From Telopea speciosissima (Eukaryota > Streptophyta > Magnoliopsida > Proteales > Proteaceae), in NCBI RefSeq assembly GCF_018873765.1, contig NC_057925.1:11481568-11545567 (forward strand): a stretch of DNA of 64,000 bases. The letters run 5' to 3'. A program made the translations under genes and the position numbers. This document shows, one piece after another, positions 24,233-35,505 of the stretch (positions are counted from its first letter, which is position 1; each line of letters begins with the position of its first letter). The notes beneath the pieces were generated by a model. The model did not search any database, was not told the DNA's origin, and saw only the letters and a program-made list of their open reading frames with translations.

Positions 24233-24235
24233 CAC

Positions 24236-25943
24236 TGTTGGCCAAACAACGGTCCAGGGATCAAACCATGGTTCCCTAGGGAGACCAAGATATTTATCTT
24301 TAGGGTTTTGCGCGCCCTGGGTTAGCCCATTGTGTCCCATGGGTGCCCCATTTTTATTTTAGGGTTTCCCATGGTCGCCCATGGGAACCCTGGTGCATCC
24401 CTATTAGGGTTTCTCCTTCCCTATTGCATTTCATAAAATTAATTATCACAATAGGGACGGAGAAACTCGTCTCTAGTCCATCACATGGCAAGAGGGATCC
24501 ATCCCATACTCGAATGCGCAGCGGAAAATAATCGATTCGAGTTTCTTTCGCATCCCATAAATATTAATAATCAATTAATGAAGGAATTAATAAAGAACGC
24601 TAACCTGGTGAGCCTCAAGTGTTGCTCCTCCAATAGGCAGTGGTTCTTCCTCCAATGAGCGCTCCAAGCAAGCAGATCGAACCTCCAATGGTGCTACCAA
24701 GGTTCTACACGCCAATCCCAGATGCCCTCAAACTCCTCAGCACAGATCTAGGGTTTCACAAACCCTAACTCTCAAACACAAGTGAGAGAAGCAAGAAGAA
24801 GAAGAGAGATCACAAGAGGGAGAGAGAGAAACCAAAAACAAAGGAGAGAGAGTGTCTGCTCCAAAAACGTGGAGAGCTTCTCTTCTGCGTATTTTTGGTC
24901 CCCTATTTATAATAATAGGGTTTAATTAAATCCTAGATAGATTTAATAGAGCCCTAGTGAGAGTCTGACTCTCTCTCTCTCAGTCTGGCAGTTCTGTTCA
25001 AACTCAAAGTGCTACACAGGTGAAGAAGCAAAATCTAATAGGGAAAGTATTAATTAGATTCTTTATTTAATTATTAATGAATAATTACAATTAGCACCAA
25101 ATCCATTAATTAAATAAAGAGCCAATGAAATTAGCAAATTCCAAATAACTCCCTATATGATAACAATTTATCATATACAACCCCCCCACTAATCAACACC
25201 ATCATTATGGAATCTAGGGCATGTACACATGTACTGCCAAACCCCAATCCATAGTACATGTCCATATAAGAGCGTCTATGCATCCGATCGGGTCCCGCAA
25301 AACTCGATAAAATACTTTATTTGAAATAACTATAAATAATGTATCATTTTATGTAAAATAAATTTTGCAAAACCATTTCCAAAAGCAGATCTTGGATCCA
25401 GTTCGATCCGACCATGCACGAGCAGTCTCTATCTTGGTGTTCCCCAATCGGGCGTGGTGACCGTGTTGGATAACTCCTTCACTCACAAAGTGTTCACGCA
25501 TTCCCAGAACACCGGCTTTGACTCGCTTGAGTCTCAGTCATTGATGAACCAAAGAATGCGATCACACTTTGTAGTGACAAGGTTCCCTCAGGTACAGGGT
25601 GTCGGTGACACATGTCTATCCCTTCCTACATCTGGTAGTAATTCATGAGGGAATCGACAAAGTAGATTCTTCGCCAATGCACACATCAAACATGTGAGCA
25701 CTCGCATTCGTACCCTGACATCACATGTCTAGGCATACCCAATGCGAAGACCATATGATAAGGGTGCCCAGCCCAAACCCTAGTCGTGACTACCATTTTA
25801 AGTATAACTTACGGACACATAATGCTCAAAAAGTTTATATTTCATGTGACAATATTAAACTAAAATGTATAAATGTCCAATACAAAGGTGAACCGGGTTG
25901 AACCGGACCGAACCGGGTTTGATGGACACACACTTGTCCAACA
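24236..25943 (-). mobile_element. 5' LTR of Copia element 2 (1.7 kb), left palindrome arm
   Basis: On the minus strand it begins TGTTGGACAAGTG and ends GGCCAACA. It is the reverse complement of the solo LTR at 26370-28067 over its whole length, with scattered differences. It abuts TATCT (25944-25948), the reverse complement of the AGATA target duplication seen on the other arm. Confidence 0.92.
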
Positions 25944-26090
25944 TATCTCAGCACCACAGGGAGTACAGAGCTCACTAGCCTTCTTGAAGAGTCCTGCTCG
26001 TCGTTTAGAGAAAGTGACCTGTCGAGAAAATTCACAATTGATCCTCTTGATCTCAATCTTCTGCCGACCCATGCTTGGTTTCCTTGCCAT
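25944..26090 (-). pseudogene. MADS-box 5' fragment, left palindrome arm
   Basis: Reading leftward from the ATG at 26090, this encodes 49 residues of a type I MADS domain, from [17 protein letters not shown] to [10 protein letters not shown]. It differs from the right-arm copy by Leu to Pro at the LCTLC position. It then meets the Copia 2 LTR at exactly the insertion point used on the right arm. The rest of the gene is absent on this side. It is one half of a potential hairpin with 26223-26369. Confidence 0.9.
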
Positions 26091-26155
26091 CTCACTGAAA
26101 CAACAATTTCTCTATTTATTATCGAGCTTTGAGAGATATTGAAGGAAAGAAGGCC

Positions 26156-26161
26156 TATAAA
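26156..26161 (+). promoter_or_regulatory. TATA box in palindrome centre
   Basis: TATAAA sits in the context ggcctataaat, the same as before the intact MADS gene (38922-38928), 67 bp before the ATG at 26223. It points rightward into the interrupted MADS gene. Confidence 0.55.
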
Positions 26162-26222
26162 TTGAGTCCAAAGAAACAACAATTTCTCTATTATCTCTTT
26201 CTTTCCCTTGATGGGTGGTGAG

Positions 26223-28489
26223 ATGGCAAGGAAACCAAGCATGGGTCGGCAGAAGATTGAGATCAAGAGGATCAATTGTGAATTTTCTCGACAGGTCACT
26301 TTCTCTAAACGACGAGCAGGACTCTTCAAGAAGGCTAGTGAGCTCTGTACTCTCTGTGGTGCTGAGATATGTTGGACAAGTGTGTGTCCATCAAACCCGG
26401 TTCGGTCCGATTCAACCCGGTTAACCTTTATATTGAACATTTATACATTTTAGTTTAATATTGTCACATGCGATATAAACTTTTTGAGCATTATGTGTCC
26501 GTAAGTTATACTTAAAATGGTAGTCACGACTAGGGTTTGGCGGCACCCTTATCATATGGTCGTCGCATTGGGTATGCCTAGACATGTGATGTCGTGGTAC
26601 GAATGCGAGTGCTCACATGTTTGATGTGTGCATTGGTGAAGAATCTACTTTGTCGATTCCCTCATGTATTACGCGCGATGTAGGAAGGGATAGACATGTG
26701 TCACCGACACCCGCACTGAGGGAACCTCACACGCAAAGTGTGATCGCATTCTTTGGTTCATCAATGACTGAGACTCAAGCGAGTCAAAGCCGGTATTCTG
26801 GGAATGCGTGAACACTTTGTGAGTGAAGGAGTTATCCAACACGGTCACCACTGCCCGATTGGGGAACACCAAGATAGAGACTGCTCTGTGAATGGCCGGA
26901 TCGTAACGGATCCAAGACTGCTTTTGGAAATGGTTTTGCAAAATTTATTTTACATAAAATGATACATTATTTATAGTTATTTCAAATAAAGTGTTTTATC
27001 AAGTTTTGCGGGACCTGATCGGATGCACAGACGCTCTTATATGGACATGTACTATGGATTGGGGTTAGGCAGTACATGTGTACATGCCCTAGATTCCATA
27101 ATGATGGTGTTGATTAGTGGGGGGGTTGTATATGATAAATTGTTATCATATAGGGAGTTATTTGGAATTTTTTAATTTAATTGGCTCTTTATTTAATTAA
27201 TGGATTTGGTGCTAATTGTAATCATCCATTAATAATTAAATAAAGAATCTAATTAATACTTTCCCTATTAGATTCTCGCTTTTCACCGTAGCACTTTGAG
27301 TTTAAACAGAATCCGCAGATCGAGAGAGAGAGAGTCGACTCTCACTAGGGCTCTATTAAATCTATCTAGGATTTAATTAAACCCTATTATTATAAATAGG
27401 GGACCAAAAATACGCAGAAGAGAAGCTCTCCACATTTTTGGAGCAGACACTCTCTCTCCTACATTTTTGGTTTCTCTCTCTCCCTCTTGTGATCTCTCTT
27501 CTTCTTCTTGCTTCTCTCATTGTGTTTGAGAGTTAGGTTTGTGAAACCCTAGATCTCGTGGCCGAGGAGTTTGAGGGCATCCGGGATTGGCGTGTAGAAC
27601 CTTGGTAGCACCATTGGAGGTTCAGACTGTTTGCTTGAGCGCTCGTTGGAGGAAGAACCACTGTCTATTGGAGGAGCAATACTTGAGGCTCACCAGGTTA
27701 GCAGTTCTTTATTAATTCCTTCTGTTCATTGATTATTAATATTTATGAGATGCGAAAGAAACTTGAATCGATTATTTTCCGCTGCGCATTCGAGTATGGG
27801 ATGGATCCCTCTTGCCATGTGATGGACTAGAGACGAGTTTCTCCGTCCCTATTGTGATAATTAATTTTATGGAATGCAATAGGGAAGGAGAAACCCCAAT
27901 AGGGATGCACCAGGGTTCCCATGGGCGACCATGGGAAACCCTAAAATAAAAATGGGGCACCCATGGGACACCATGGGCTAACCCAGGGCGTGCAAAACCC
28001 TAAAGATAAATATCTTGGTCTCCCTAGGGAACCATGGTTTGATCCCTGGACCGTTGTTTGGCCAACAAGATAGCCATTCTTGTCTTCTCACTGCAGGTAA
28101 GGTCTTCTCCTTCGCCACCCTAGTGTGGAATCCATCGTTGATAGGTTCCTTAATGAAAACAATTTGCCACCGGAAACCACTGCATTGCCTCTTGTGGAGG
28201 CTTTCCGTGGAGCTAGTGTTTGCGAGCTCAACCAACAGTACACACAAGTGCTTAGCCTAATGGAAATCGAGAAGAAGCGAGCTGAGACACTCTACCAATC
28301 GACCCCAGAAGCAAAGCAGGGTGAGCCCTGGTGGGAAGCACCCATTGAAAATATGGGATTGCATGAGCTTCAGAAGTTGATGATTTTCTGGAGGAACTTA
28401 AGAAGAATATGAAGAAACGTGTTGATGCTTCTTCAATCATCCCTTATGGAGATGGTTATGGTTTTAGTATTGGACGTGGTCTTATCTGA
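26223..28489 (+). pseudogene. AGL62-like type I MADS-box gene split by an LTR
   Basis: Part 1 (26223-26369) encodes MADS-domain residues 1-49. Part 2 (28068-28489) resumes at once after the LTR with AGATAGCCATTC, so the gene was one piece before insertion. Downstream it keeps the M-alpha features IVDRFLNEN, ELNQQY, the EPWWEAPIE motif and the C-terminal GRGLI. It is close to the intact paralogue at 39009 but with a shorter C-terminal region. Apart from the 1.7 kb LTR it has two single-base deletions just after the insertion point (near 28088 and 28110) and another frame disruption near 28375. AGL62-type proteins are transcription factors acting in the endosperm and female gametophyte. This copy cannot give a full protein. 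Confidence 0.9.
26370..28067 (+). mobile_element. Solo LTR (1.7 kb Copia family) inside a MADS gene
   Basis: It begins TGTTGG and ends CCAACA, and is flanked by a perfect 5-bp duplication AGATA (26365-26369 and 28068-28072). The intact paralogue has a single CGAGATAGCC at this point. No internal region is present, so LTR-LTR recombination has removed it. Confidence 0.95.
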
Positions 28490-28525
28490 ATTACTCTTCT
28501 TCTTCTTTCAATGTGTATACGGGAA

Positions 28526-28684
28526 GTAGTTTTCTGTCTGGTAGTGTGGCCTACGCCAAAACTCTTATGTATCTATCTCTCTCCTCCTCAAAACAAGGGG
28601 GTATCGGTGTCTTTTCATATGGGGAGGAAGCGATAGACTCATGAGAGGTTGCGTTGGCTATACTCCCGGACAGAGTTCTTTTTC
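28526..28684. repeat. MITE-like element
   Basis: About 160 bp long, with imperfect terminal inverted repeats TCTGTCTGGTAGTGTGGCC and (opposite strand) TCTGTCCGGGAGTATAGCC. It lies just past the end of the broken MADS gene. Relatives are seen near 6950, 31525 and 52346. Confidence 0.6.
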
Positions 28685-28900
28685 CCAATAATGTGTGGAT
28701 TTTTTCAGTTTTTTTTAATTGAAATAAATGGAGAAATAATGATTGAAATTGACAAAAAATGGGCGTTCCTTGGCAAACGATTAAAAGAAGAATCCAGATT
28801 TAAATTAATTCATACCAATTAAGTTAATATAAAATGTATGTGCTTGGGTTGGCCTCGATACCGATTCTCTTAATAGTTCTTTGTTTTTTATTAGAATTAT
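28685..28900. other. Unassigned AT-rich spacer
   Basis: The short spacer between the MITE-like repeat and the Copia 3 remnant shows no feature. Confidence 0.5.
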
Positions 28901-29412
28901 TGAATGAATAACTTCTCTTGTTCAATGGTAATCCAATTACATTAGGTATATATATATTTGGTGAAGCCTGATCTTAGTCCAAAAAGTGCAGTGGGAAATC
29001 TTCAGAGGGCCATTTCGGCCTCGAAATGCATCTGGATGGCCTTAAAGGTGCATACATTAATGCCAAAGACAATGAATCCTATAGAGCTCATCGAAATCTT
29101 TGATTTGATATGTATATCAGCATAGTTAGGTTCAGGTGCGACCCTAATCGAGTGGGTCTTTTTGGCTTCTAAGGGCATTTATGTACTTGTTTGGGTTAGG
29201 GCTTTTCTATATAGTGTCCTTATCTCGTTGAGAGATGTAAGTGAGATCTGAGGATTTGTAACTTGCTTCAGAGAAATAGTGGAAACCAGTTCTGTTGTTG
29301 GCTGTAGATGTAGCCTACCTTCTTGGGGGTGAACCACATAAAATCCCTGTGTTGTGTGTTTGTTCTTCTCTTCTTTTTCGTTTTCAAGAGAGTCCTTGAG
29401 TACATAGAGTGT

Positions 29413-29493
29413 TATCACATGTGATACAAGGAGTCCTGGATTATTATCACATGTGATAGTCCTGAATCAAATAGGTTGTTATCACATGTGATA
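29413..29493. promoter_or_regulatory. Three perfect 14-bp palindromes in Copia 3 left LTR
   Basis: TATCACATGTGATA occurs at 29413-29426, 29445-29458 and 29480-29493. The right LTR has two copies (30926-30939 and 30967-30980). The core CACATGTG is E-box-like, so this could be a repeated LTR enhancer site; that is inference. Confidence 0.5.
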
Positions 29494-30716
29494 TAAAGAT
29501 TATCGACAGCTATCATGTAGGAGGTGATCACCATCCAATCTTTTCTCTATCGATAAATTTTCACTTTGAGTTGCACTTAGAGTAGAAATAAGTAGGTGAG
29601 TGACTGTAAAAGATCAGGTTAGTTGACTTTGTAGGAGAATGGCTAGATGTGGATAAGCACGGTTGATAGGTATTGCTAGGGCCACGACCATTACCGCGAC
29701 CACACGGAAGGAGTGGGCAACCATGACCACTGTGTTGAGTCACATTAGTGGAAGCATGTGTAGAGGGATCTATCATAGCACGACGTGACTGAAGCAAATG
29801 CTTATGACTTACAAGTAGACCATGAAGTTCGGTGAAGGATATCAGATCAGAACGAGCCATCATAGTAGGAACCAGTGATTAATATTCATCACGTAGGGCG
29901 CGAAAGATGTGAATATTAAGATCTTCAGTGGGCAAGGGCTTGCCGGCAGCAACTAGTTCATCTGATAGAGACTTTGCACATTGGAGAAATTGGACAATGC
30001 TTTTATCATGTTTGTGTATGACGTTTTGCAGTGCAACATTGAGAGATAAAATTCAGGTAGTAAAAGCCAAGCTGTAGGCAGCATGACAGGCGTCCCATAA
30101 CTCCTTGTTGGTGTTGTGACCAACTAAGGGTGGCCGTTAGGCTGCCCGTCTGACCCTTTCAACACCTTGTCAACCCATTTACACGTTACGGTCTTTAGAT
30201 CTTTAGGACAGAGAAGGAGTTCCCACATCTCATTCTTGTTCAAGGCACTCCTCGCGCTTTTTCTCTAAGCTTATGTCAGGGGGCACTCAAGAAGACTAGG
30301 TTAGGTATGCAGCTTTTTCTCTTTTCCTGAACCCCTGACTGCTGCCCTGATCTTAGCAAATCCGAGAGCGCCCTTAGGTGAACTCTGCTCCTCTCACGAG
30401 AAGAGGGCTAAGGCTGAGGTACTCTTCAAGGGATATAGTATCCTCAGAAAGAGATGCGATCAAGAGACTCTTCACAAAGGCATCATGTTCACACCAGGTG
30501 GCGCCAAGAGTTGGATCTTAAGGGCGCGGCTTGTGACCAATTACATAATCATAGAGTCGTTGCCCAATGAGATAGGGCTCAATTTGAGTGTGCCAATAAA
30601 CATAATTCTTAGATGATAATTTGAGGTGCAAAAAATGAGAGGCACCTGAGAGAGTGACGGGAGGAGCAGGAATGGCAGAAGCCGTGGGCATGGAGGAAGG
30701 AGGATCGGCCATGGAC

Positions 30717-30720
<4 letters not shown>

Positions 30721-30754
<34 letters not shown>
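30721..30754 (+). repeat. (GA)n microsatellite
   Basis: A pure GA run of 34 bp lies in the Copia 3 leader just before gag (minus strand). Confidence 0.9.
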
Positions 30755-30759
<5 letters not shown>

Positions 30760-31130
30760 AAATAAAAATAAAAAAAATATTTTAGATGTGCTCATTGGAG
30801 CGTGTAGCTCTTTATACCATATTGAATGAATAACTTCTCTTATTCAATGGTAATCCGATTACATCAAGTATATATTGATAGGGTAGAGTTTTACAAGTAG
30901 AAGAGTCCTTGAGTACATAGAGTGTTATCACATGTGATATCAAGAGTCCTAAGTCAAATAGGTTGTTATCACATGTGATATGAAGATTATCGACAACTAT
31001 CTTGTAGAAGGTCATCATCATCCCATCTTATCGTTGTCGATAGAGTTCCACTTTGAGTAGGAATGAATTAGGTGAGTGAATGTAGGAGATCGGCTAGATG
31101 TGGATAAGCACGGTTGATAAGAAGGTAGTT

Positions 31131-31854
31131 GAGCTGTTCCCACTGATGGCAATGGCGTAGATGGGTTAGTTCTCATTTTCTTTTGTTTCTCTGTATTCGT
31201 CTTGGTATGCCTAGACGTTAAATACTTGTTTAATCTTTTTCTTCTTAATATATCTTTGCTGACATTTAACAAAAAATACCTCAGCGTGCATGTGTACAAT
31301 TCCGAACACAATTGTAACCACTAACTTTCTGCTAGTTGAGGGAAGGCCATTCATATTTGTGGAGAAAACAGTTTACAAAGAATTTTAAATACTACAGCTC
31401 CCTTGGCTCCGTTTGGTTGCAAGGGGAATCAGAGGAAAGAAAGTGAACATTTTTAAACCTAAAAATAGGACTTTGGTAATCATTATCCAAAATGATTGTA
31501 TAAATTACTTAAAGGGAAAAAGAATGCAGCTCGGTTGTGTGGCCCCTGCGCTAGACACAGGAGCGCCCTAAATTACCACCCGCCCCCTATGAAACCAAAA
31601 ATCCTATCTATGTTGATGCTCCTGTGTGGAGTCTCATTGGTCCCCACGCAGGTGCAAGAGTCATGCGACCTTGCAATGATCCCTTGCCGATTACTTAAAT
31701 ATCGATCTTATCATATTTCATAACGGTATTTTTTTAATGAAATTTTTATTTTAATTTTCAAATTCAAGGAATTCAAGGGATTGCGATTCAAAGTAAAGTG
31801 AGTTTTTATAACTAAATATGGAATGATTTGAAGTTAGTAATATAATCATGTGGG
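31131..31854. other. Unassigned spacer with a MITE-like stretch
   Basis: The stretch at about 31525-31690 ('gtgtggcccctgcgctagacacagg') resembles the MITE-like family at 28526 and 52346. The rest shows no gene. The left target duplication of the LINE is at 31844-31854. Confidence 0.5.
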
Positions 31855-32078
31855 ATTTTTTTTTTTTGCTAAAGATCAGCAATGTGTATTAAATATAGAA
31901 GAAAAACTTACAAGGATTGACTGAAAACTTCAAAAAAGATAATCCAGAGAACTAACGTGAACCCTTCGGCCTAGCCCTTAGGTAAACGTTAGAGCCAGGC
32001 GATCAAGTCAGTTACAAATTAGGTGAATCTATAGAAAGGCCGTTCAAGCGCTTCCCAATAGACAATCTGCCAGATAAA

Positions 32079-32600
32079 TTACGGTGGAGCAGGCCAACAA
32101 GAGGTGTTTTTCCTTTTCGCCGCGTAGGTGGCAAGAGCATCCGCAGCCAAATTTGCTTCTCTATAGCAATGGGTCATACGCCACTGGATGGAGCCAAGAA
32201 AGTTAGAGGCTTTCCACCACTTATACATTAGGTTCCAAGGAATCTTATTAGAGAGAATTGAAGAGACAACTGCTTCCGAGTCGCACTCAATCCAAAGATT
32301 TCTTGCGCCCATTTCTCTAGCGGGGTCAACTCCTGTAAAGAAAGCCCCCAGTTCAGCCATGTAATTCGATCCCACACCCTGGTGCTCAGAGAAGCATCTT
32401 AACACAGCTCCCAAGTGATCATGAAGTACCCCTCCTCCTCCTATCGATCTAGGATTACCCAAGGAAGAGCCATCAATGTTCAATTTCCACCACCCAAGTG
32501 GTGGTTGCCTCCATCGCACTTCTACCATCCTTCTAACAGGTGGCCTTGAAATTGTCACCTTCAGCATACGTGCCAAGGTAAGATCATTCACTGTTTGCAC
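32079..32600 (-). pseudogene. LINE RNase H domain
   Basis: This is an RNase H-like domain with LNIDGSSLGNP near residue 40, YMAELGAFF, WIECDSEAV and HCYREANLAADALA, i.e. the D-E-D-D catalytic set. It ends shortly before the 3' end and poly-A tail of the LINE. Not a free-standing host RNase H, because zf-RVT precedes it. Confidence 0.88.
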
Positions 32601-33365
32601 CTACACCCCTTTCAGCCTTATGCAGTCCCCAACTTCCCCATAGCATAGCTTTGCCACTTCAGTAGGACTCAAGTTGTCATGGCATCGTCTATTGCGCTCC
32701 CACCAAATATTTTTGCAACAGATAATCAGTATAGCATCCCATGCCTTAGGTAGGGGAACAGTCTTGGCCTTTCTGTGCCACCATGAAAACAATAATTCAA
32801 TGGTTGGGAAACCACTCCAGCTCTGATTGAAGACATATAGCACCGCCATCCAGATTTGACGTGAGAAGGCATAGTCAAGAAATAGATGCTTGATCGTTTC
32901 GCAGTCCATGTAGCATAGATCGCACCTTGAAGCTAGAGGAACTGCTTTGTGACATACCATGTGGTCGGTGGGAAGTACTCCATGCGCAGGCCTCCATCTG
33001 AATACAGCAGCGCGTGGATGAAGGTCACGGTTCCAAACAGTCGATACCCACTCAGGTGAGGGTGCCTTTATGCGCAGGGTCTCCCAAGCAGTCTTGACCG
33101 TGAAGCGGCCAGTGGTTGCAAGCTCCCAAAATCTCATATCCAGTCTGTTGTGACAAGTAATTCCACTGCCTTGAATCACCGTGAAGGCCCTTTGGAGTTC
33201 AGGTTCTTGGACTGCCGGCATATCCCAGCTACCTTCTTTCCAAAAGTCCGTCACCATTGCCGATAAATTGCGTGGAATGTGTAGGGGATAGACGAGGTCC
33301 TCAATGCTTTGGTTGTGAACCGACTTGTCATACCAAAAACTTACTGAATTTCCATTTCCAATCAC
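32601..33365 (-). pseudogene. LINE zf-RVT domain
   Basis: The frame carries the C-terminal zinc-binding segment of plant LINE reverse transcriptases (CDLCYMDCETIKHLFLDYAFSRQIW) preceded by the usual WNRDLHPRAAVFRWRPAHGVLPT linker. An apparent stop separates it from RNase H. Confidence 0.85.
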
Positions 33366-33608
33366 CCATCTCTCTGCAAATCAAATAAAATCCCAAACTC
33401 TTCTTAGCCTAGGTAGAAGCGTGGAGGTATCAGCAGTCTTCTTGAGTGACCCATCTGCCTTCACTAGTCGACCTCTCAAAAAAGCTGCCAGGGTAGACTG
33501 ATTTGTGTATATAGTCCAGGAGAGTTTAGCAATCAGGGCCAAATTTAAATCTCATAATCGAAGAATTCCGAGTCCACCTTCCTTCTTGGGCTTACACAGC
33601 CTATCCCA

Positions 33609-35390
33609 TCAAATAGTGATGGCCCTAGAGCTGTCAGCCTCCCTTGACCAAATAAAGTAACGTATCCATCTCTCCATAACCTCTATAGTGCCCAATGGCC
33701 AGAGATATACAAAGAAGTTGTGGACTGGGATACTACCCATGATAGTACGAACCAGCTCAATCCTTCCGGCCATGGCAGAAGGCGTCCCTTCCAAGACGCA
33801 AGTCTTAGCTTGAACTGATCTACTAGAGGCTTAATCATGTCGCGTTTCACCCTGCCCTTCATCAATATAACTCCTAGGTACCTTGTTAGGAAGGTACACA
33901 CTGGGATTTGGAGCACTGATAAAATTCTCCATCTTCTAGCAGCTGAGACACGACCAAAATAGACCTTGCTTTTAGCGAGGTTGATCACATGTCCTGAATA
34001 ATCTCCATAGGCCTCCAGAAAGTGCTTGACACTCCTAACATTAGCCAGCTCTGCCTTCATAAAGATAAACAGGTCATCAGCATAAAAAAGGTGGGAGGGG
34101 GTTATCACCTGGCGTGGTCCTGCAAGAGCATTATGCCATCCTCTATGTCGCATGTCCTTCAACCCTCTGCATAGTACCTCTTCAGAGAGAATAAAGAGGA
34201 GAGGGGACAGTGGGTCACCTTGTCTCAATCCTCATTCCATCCCAAAAAAGCCGACCAGTCCACCATTAATCAAAATTGAGATCCGAGTTGATTGGAGTAT
34301 TTGGTGCACCCAATGAATCCACAATTGTGAGAAACCAAAGGCACTGAGCACATCGAACAGAAAACTCCACTCAAGCGTGTCAAAAGCCTTTTGTATGTCC
34401 AGCTTCATACCCATTCCACCTCCCCTACATTTAACTTCCATTAGGTTTGTAAGCTCTGAAGCCACCCCAATATTTTCATAAATAACTCGGCCTTTCTGGA
34501 AAGCCCCTTACTCTGGAGATATCAGCTTGTGCAATATGGAGGGTAATCTAGTTGACATAATTTTAGGGATAATTTTAAAAAAGAAATTCCCCATGCAGAG
34601 AGGGCGGAACTGCCCACCCTTTTGGCGTTCTCAACCTTAGGGATCAAGCAGAGAAAGTTACAGTTCACCCCTTTAGTCACAATGCCTTCGCTAAAGAAAC
34701 TCTGAATGCCTCGACACACGTCCCTACAAATGATGTCCCGACACACCCTAAAGAACGTACTAGGGTAACCATCCGGTCCAGGGGCATTAGCTGGGTCCAA
34801 GTCAAAAATAGCAGTTCTGATTTCGTCTTGCGAAGGGATCTAGACAGCATGACATTATCTTGATCTGTTACCAGGGTAGGGATCGCTGTCAGAAGAGCTG
34901 CATCTCTAATCCTCCCCCCACTCTTGAAGAAGCTCTCATAGTGAGCTACTAAATGATCATCAATCTCCTTAGGATCAATCAAGGCCGAGCCATCATCCCT
35001 TAATATTTCTCGAATGGTGTTCTTGGTGCACCTCATTCTAGTTGAGAGATGGAAATATTTAGAGCAGCGATCACCAAATTTCAACCATTTTTCTCTTGAT
35101 TTTTCACCCCAAAGCCTCTCTTGTAGCTCAAGAGCTTGGTTATAATCAGGACGAGCCTGCACCTTTCTCTCAAATAATGCTTCAAAGAACCCTTCCGCAT
35201 CTAATAGACCGTGTACCTGGTCAAGTTCAGCCTTAGAGCGGCTGATTTCATGATCAACGTGGGGGAAAGTCTCCCTAGCCCACTCCCTCAATGGTCCTTT
35301 AAGTCTTTTTAGTTTGGTATGAACCACAAAAATTGGAGAGCCCAATACCAGTTCCACCTGAGCTCTGCACCACTCTACAAAAATCCCCAT
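33609..35390 (-). pseudogene. LINE ORF2 reverse transcriptase region
   Basis: Several minus-strand frames cover the linker (SKAELDQVHGLLDAEG, WLKFGDRCSKYFH) and the RT core (PGPDGYPSTFFR, LDIQKAFDTLEW, MRQGDPLSPLLF). The catalytic FYADDLFIF motif is near 34070-34100. The pieces lie in different frames, showing at least three frame shifts. The catalytic aspartates are still present. Confidence 0.88.
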
Positions 35391-35505
35391 GATCTACCCA
35401 AAACCTTTGCATGCGGAAAGGGATATTATTAGGCCGCGACACCGCTTCACTTCACACCACTAGAGGTGCATGATCAGAGGATCCACGAACTAAAACTCAC
35501 TGAAC

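Larger units (their letters stand above)
19290..25943 (-). mobile_element. Ty1/Copia element 2 (fossil, 3' part missing)
   Basis: Read on the minus strand the order is 5' LTR (25943 to 24236), primer site (24232-24221), a ~1.8 kb leader, gag, zinc knuckle, protease, integrase and RT. The element ends abruptly inside RT at 19290, so RNase H and the 3' LTR are absent. About three further breaks are present in the coding region. Outside the LTR lies the MADS-box fragment at 25944-26090, with the same insertion site as the solo LTR at 26370. The element is inactive. Confidence 0.9.
24236..28067. repeat. Large inverted repeat: LTR plus MADS-box exon, 132-bp centre
   Basis: Left arm 24236-26090 and right arm 26223-28067 are reverse complements, about 1.85 kb each, with a 132-bp spacer. 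Each arm is an LTR joined to 147 bp of MADS-box coding sequence at the identical base. The spacer holds two direct copies of the 5'-leader segment CAACAATTTCTCTATT (near 26100 and 26176) and a TATAAA at 26156-26161. Confidence 0.9.
28901..31130 (-). mobile_element. Copia 3: gag-only remnant with shared LTRs (fossil)
   Basis: The right LTR (30823-31020, 198 bp) is followed on the minus strand by a primer site (30819-30807, TGGTATAAAGAGC) and then gag from about 30712 (SHFLHLKLSSKNYVYWHTQIEPYL). Gag C-terminal remains reach 29560. The left LTR (28901-29533) matches the right one but contains ~435 bp of unrelated LTR-like sequence (about 28955-29390). Pol is absent. 31021-31130 repeats the internal tail at 29540-29670, so the right LTR is flanked by internal sequence on both sides, as in a tandem array. 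Old and broken. Confidence 0.75.

Noticed and set aside
29413-29493. CRISPR-like array (repeated palindromes with short spacers)
   Set aside because: Plant nuclear context, only three 14-bp units, spacers are LTR sequence, and the same motif recurs in the partner LTR.
32079-32600. Host ribonuclease H gene
   Set aside because: It is the terminal domain of a LINE ORF2, preceded by zf-RVT and followed by a poly-A tail and target duplication.
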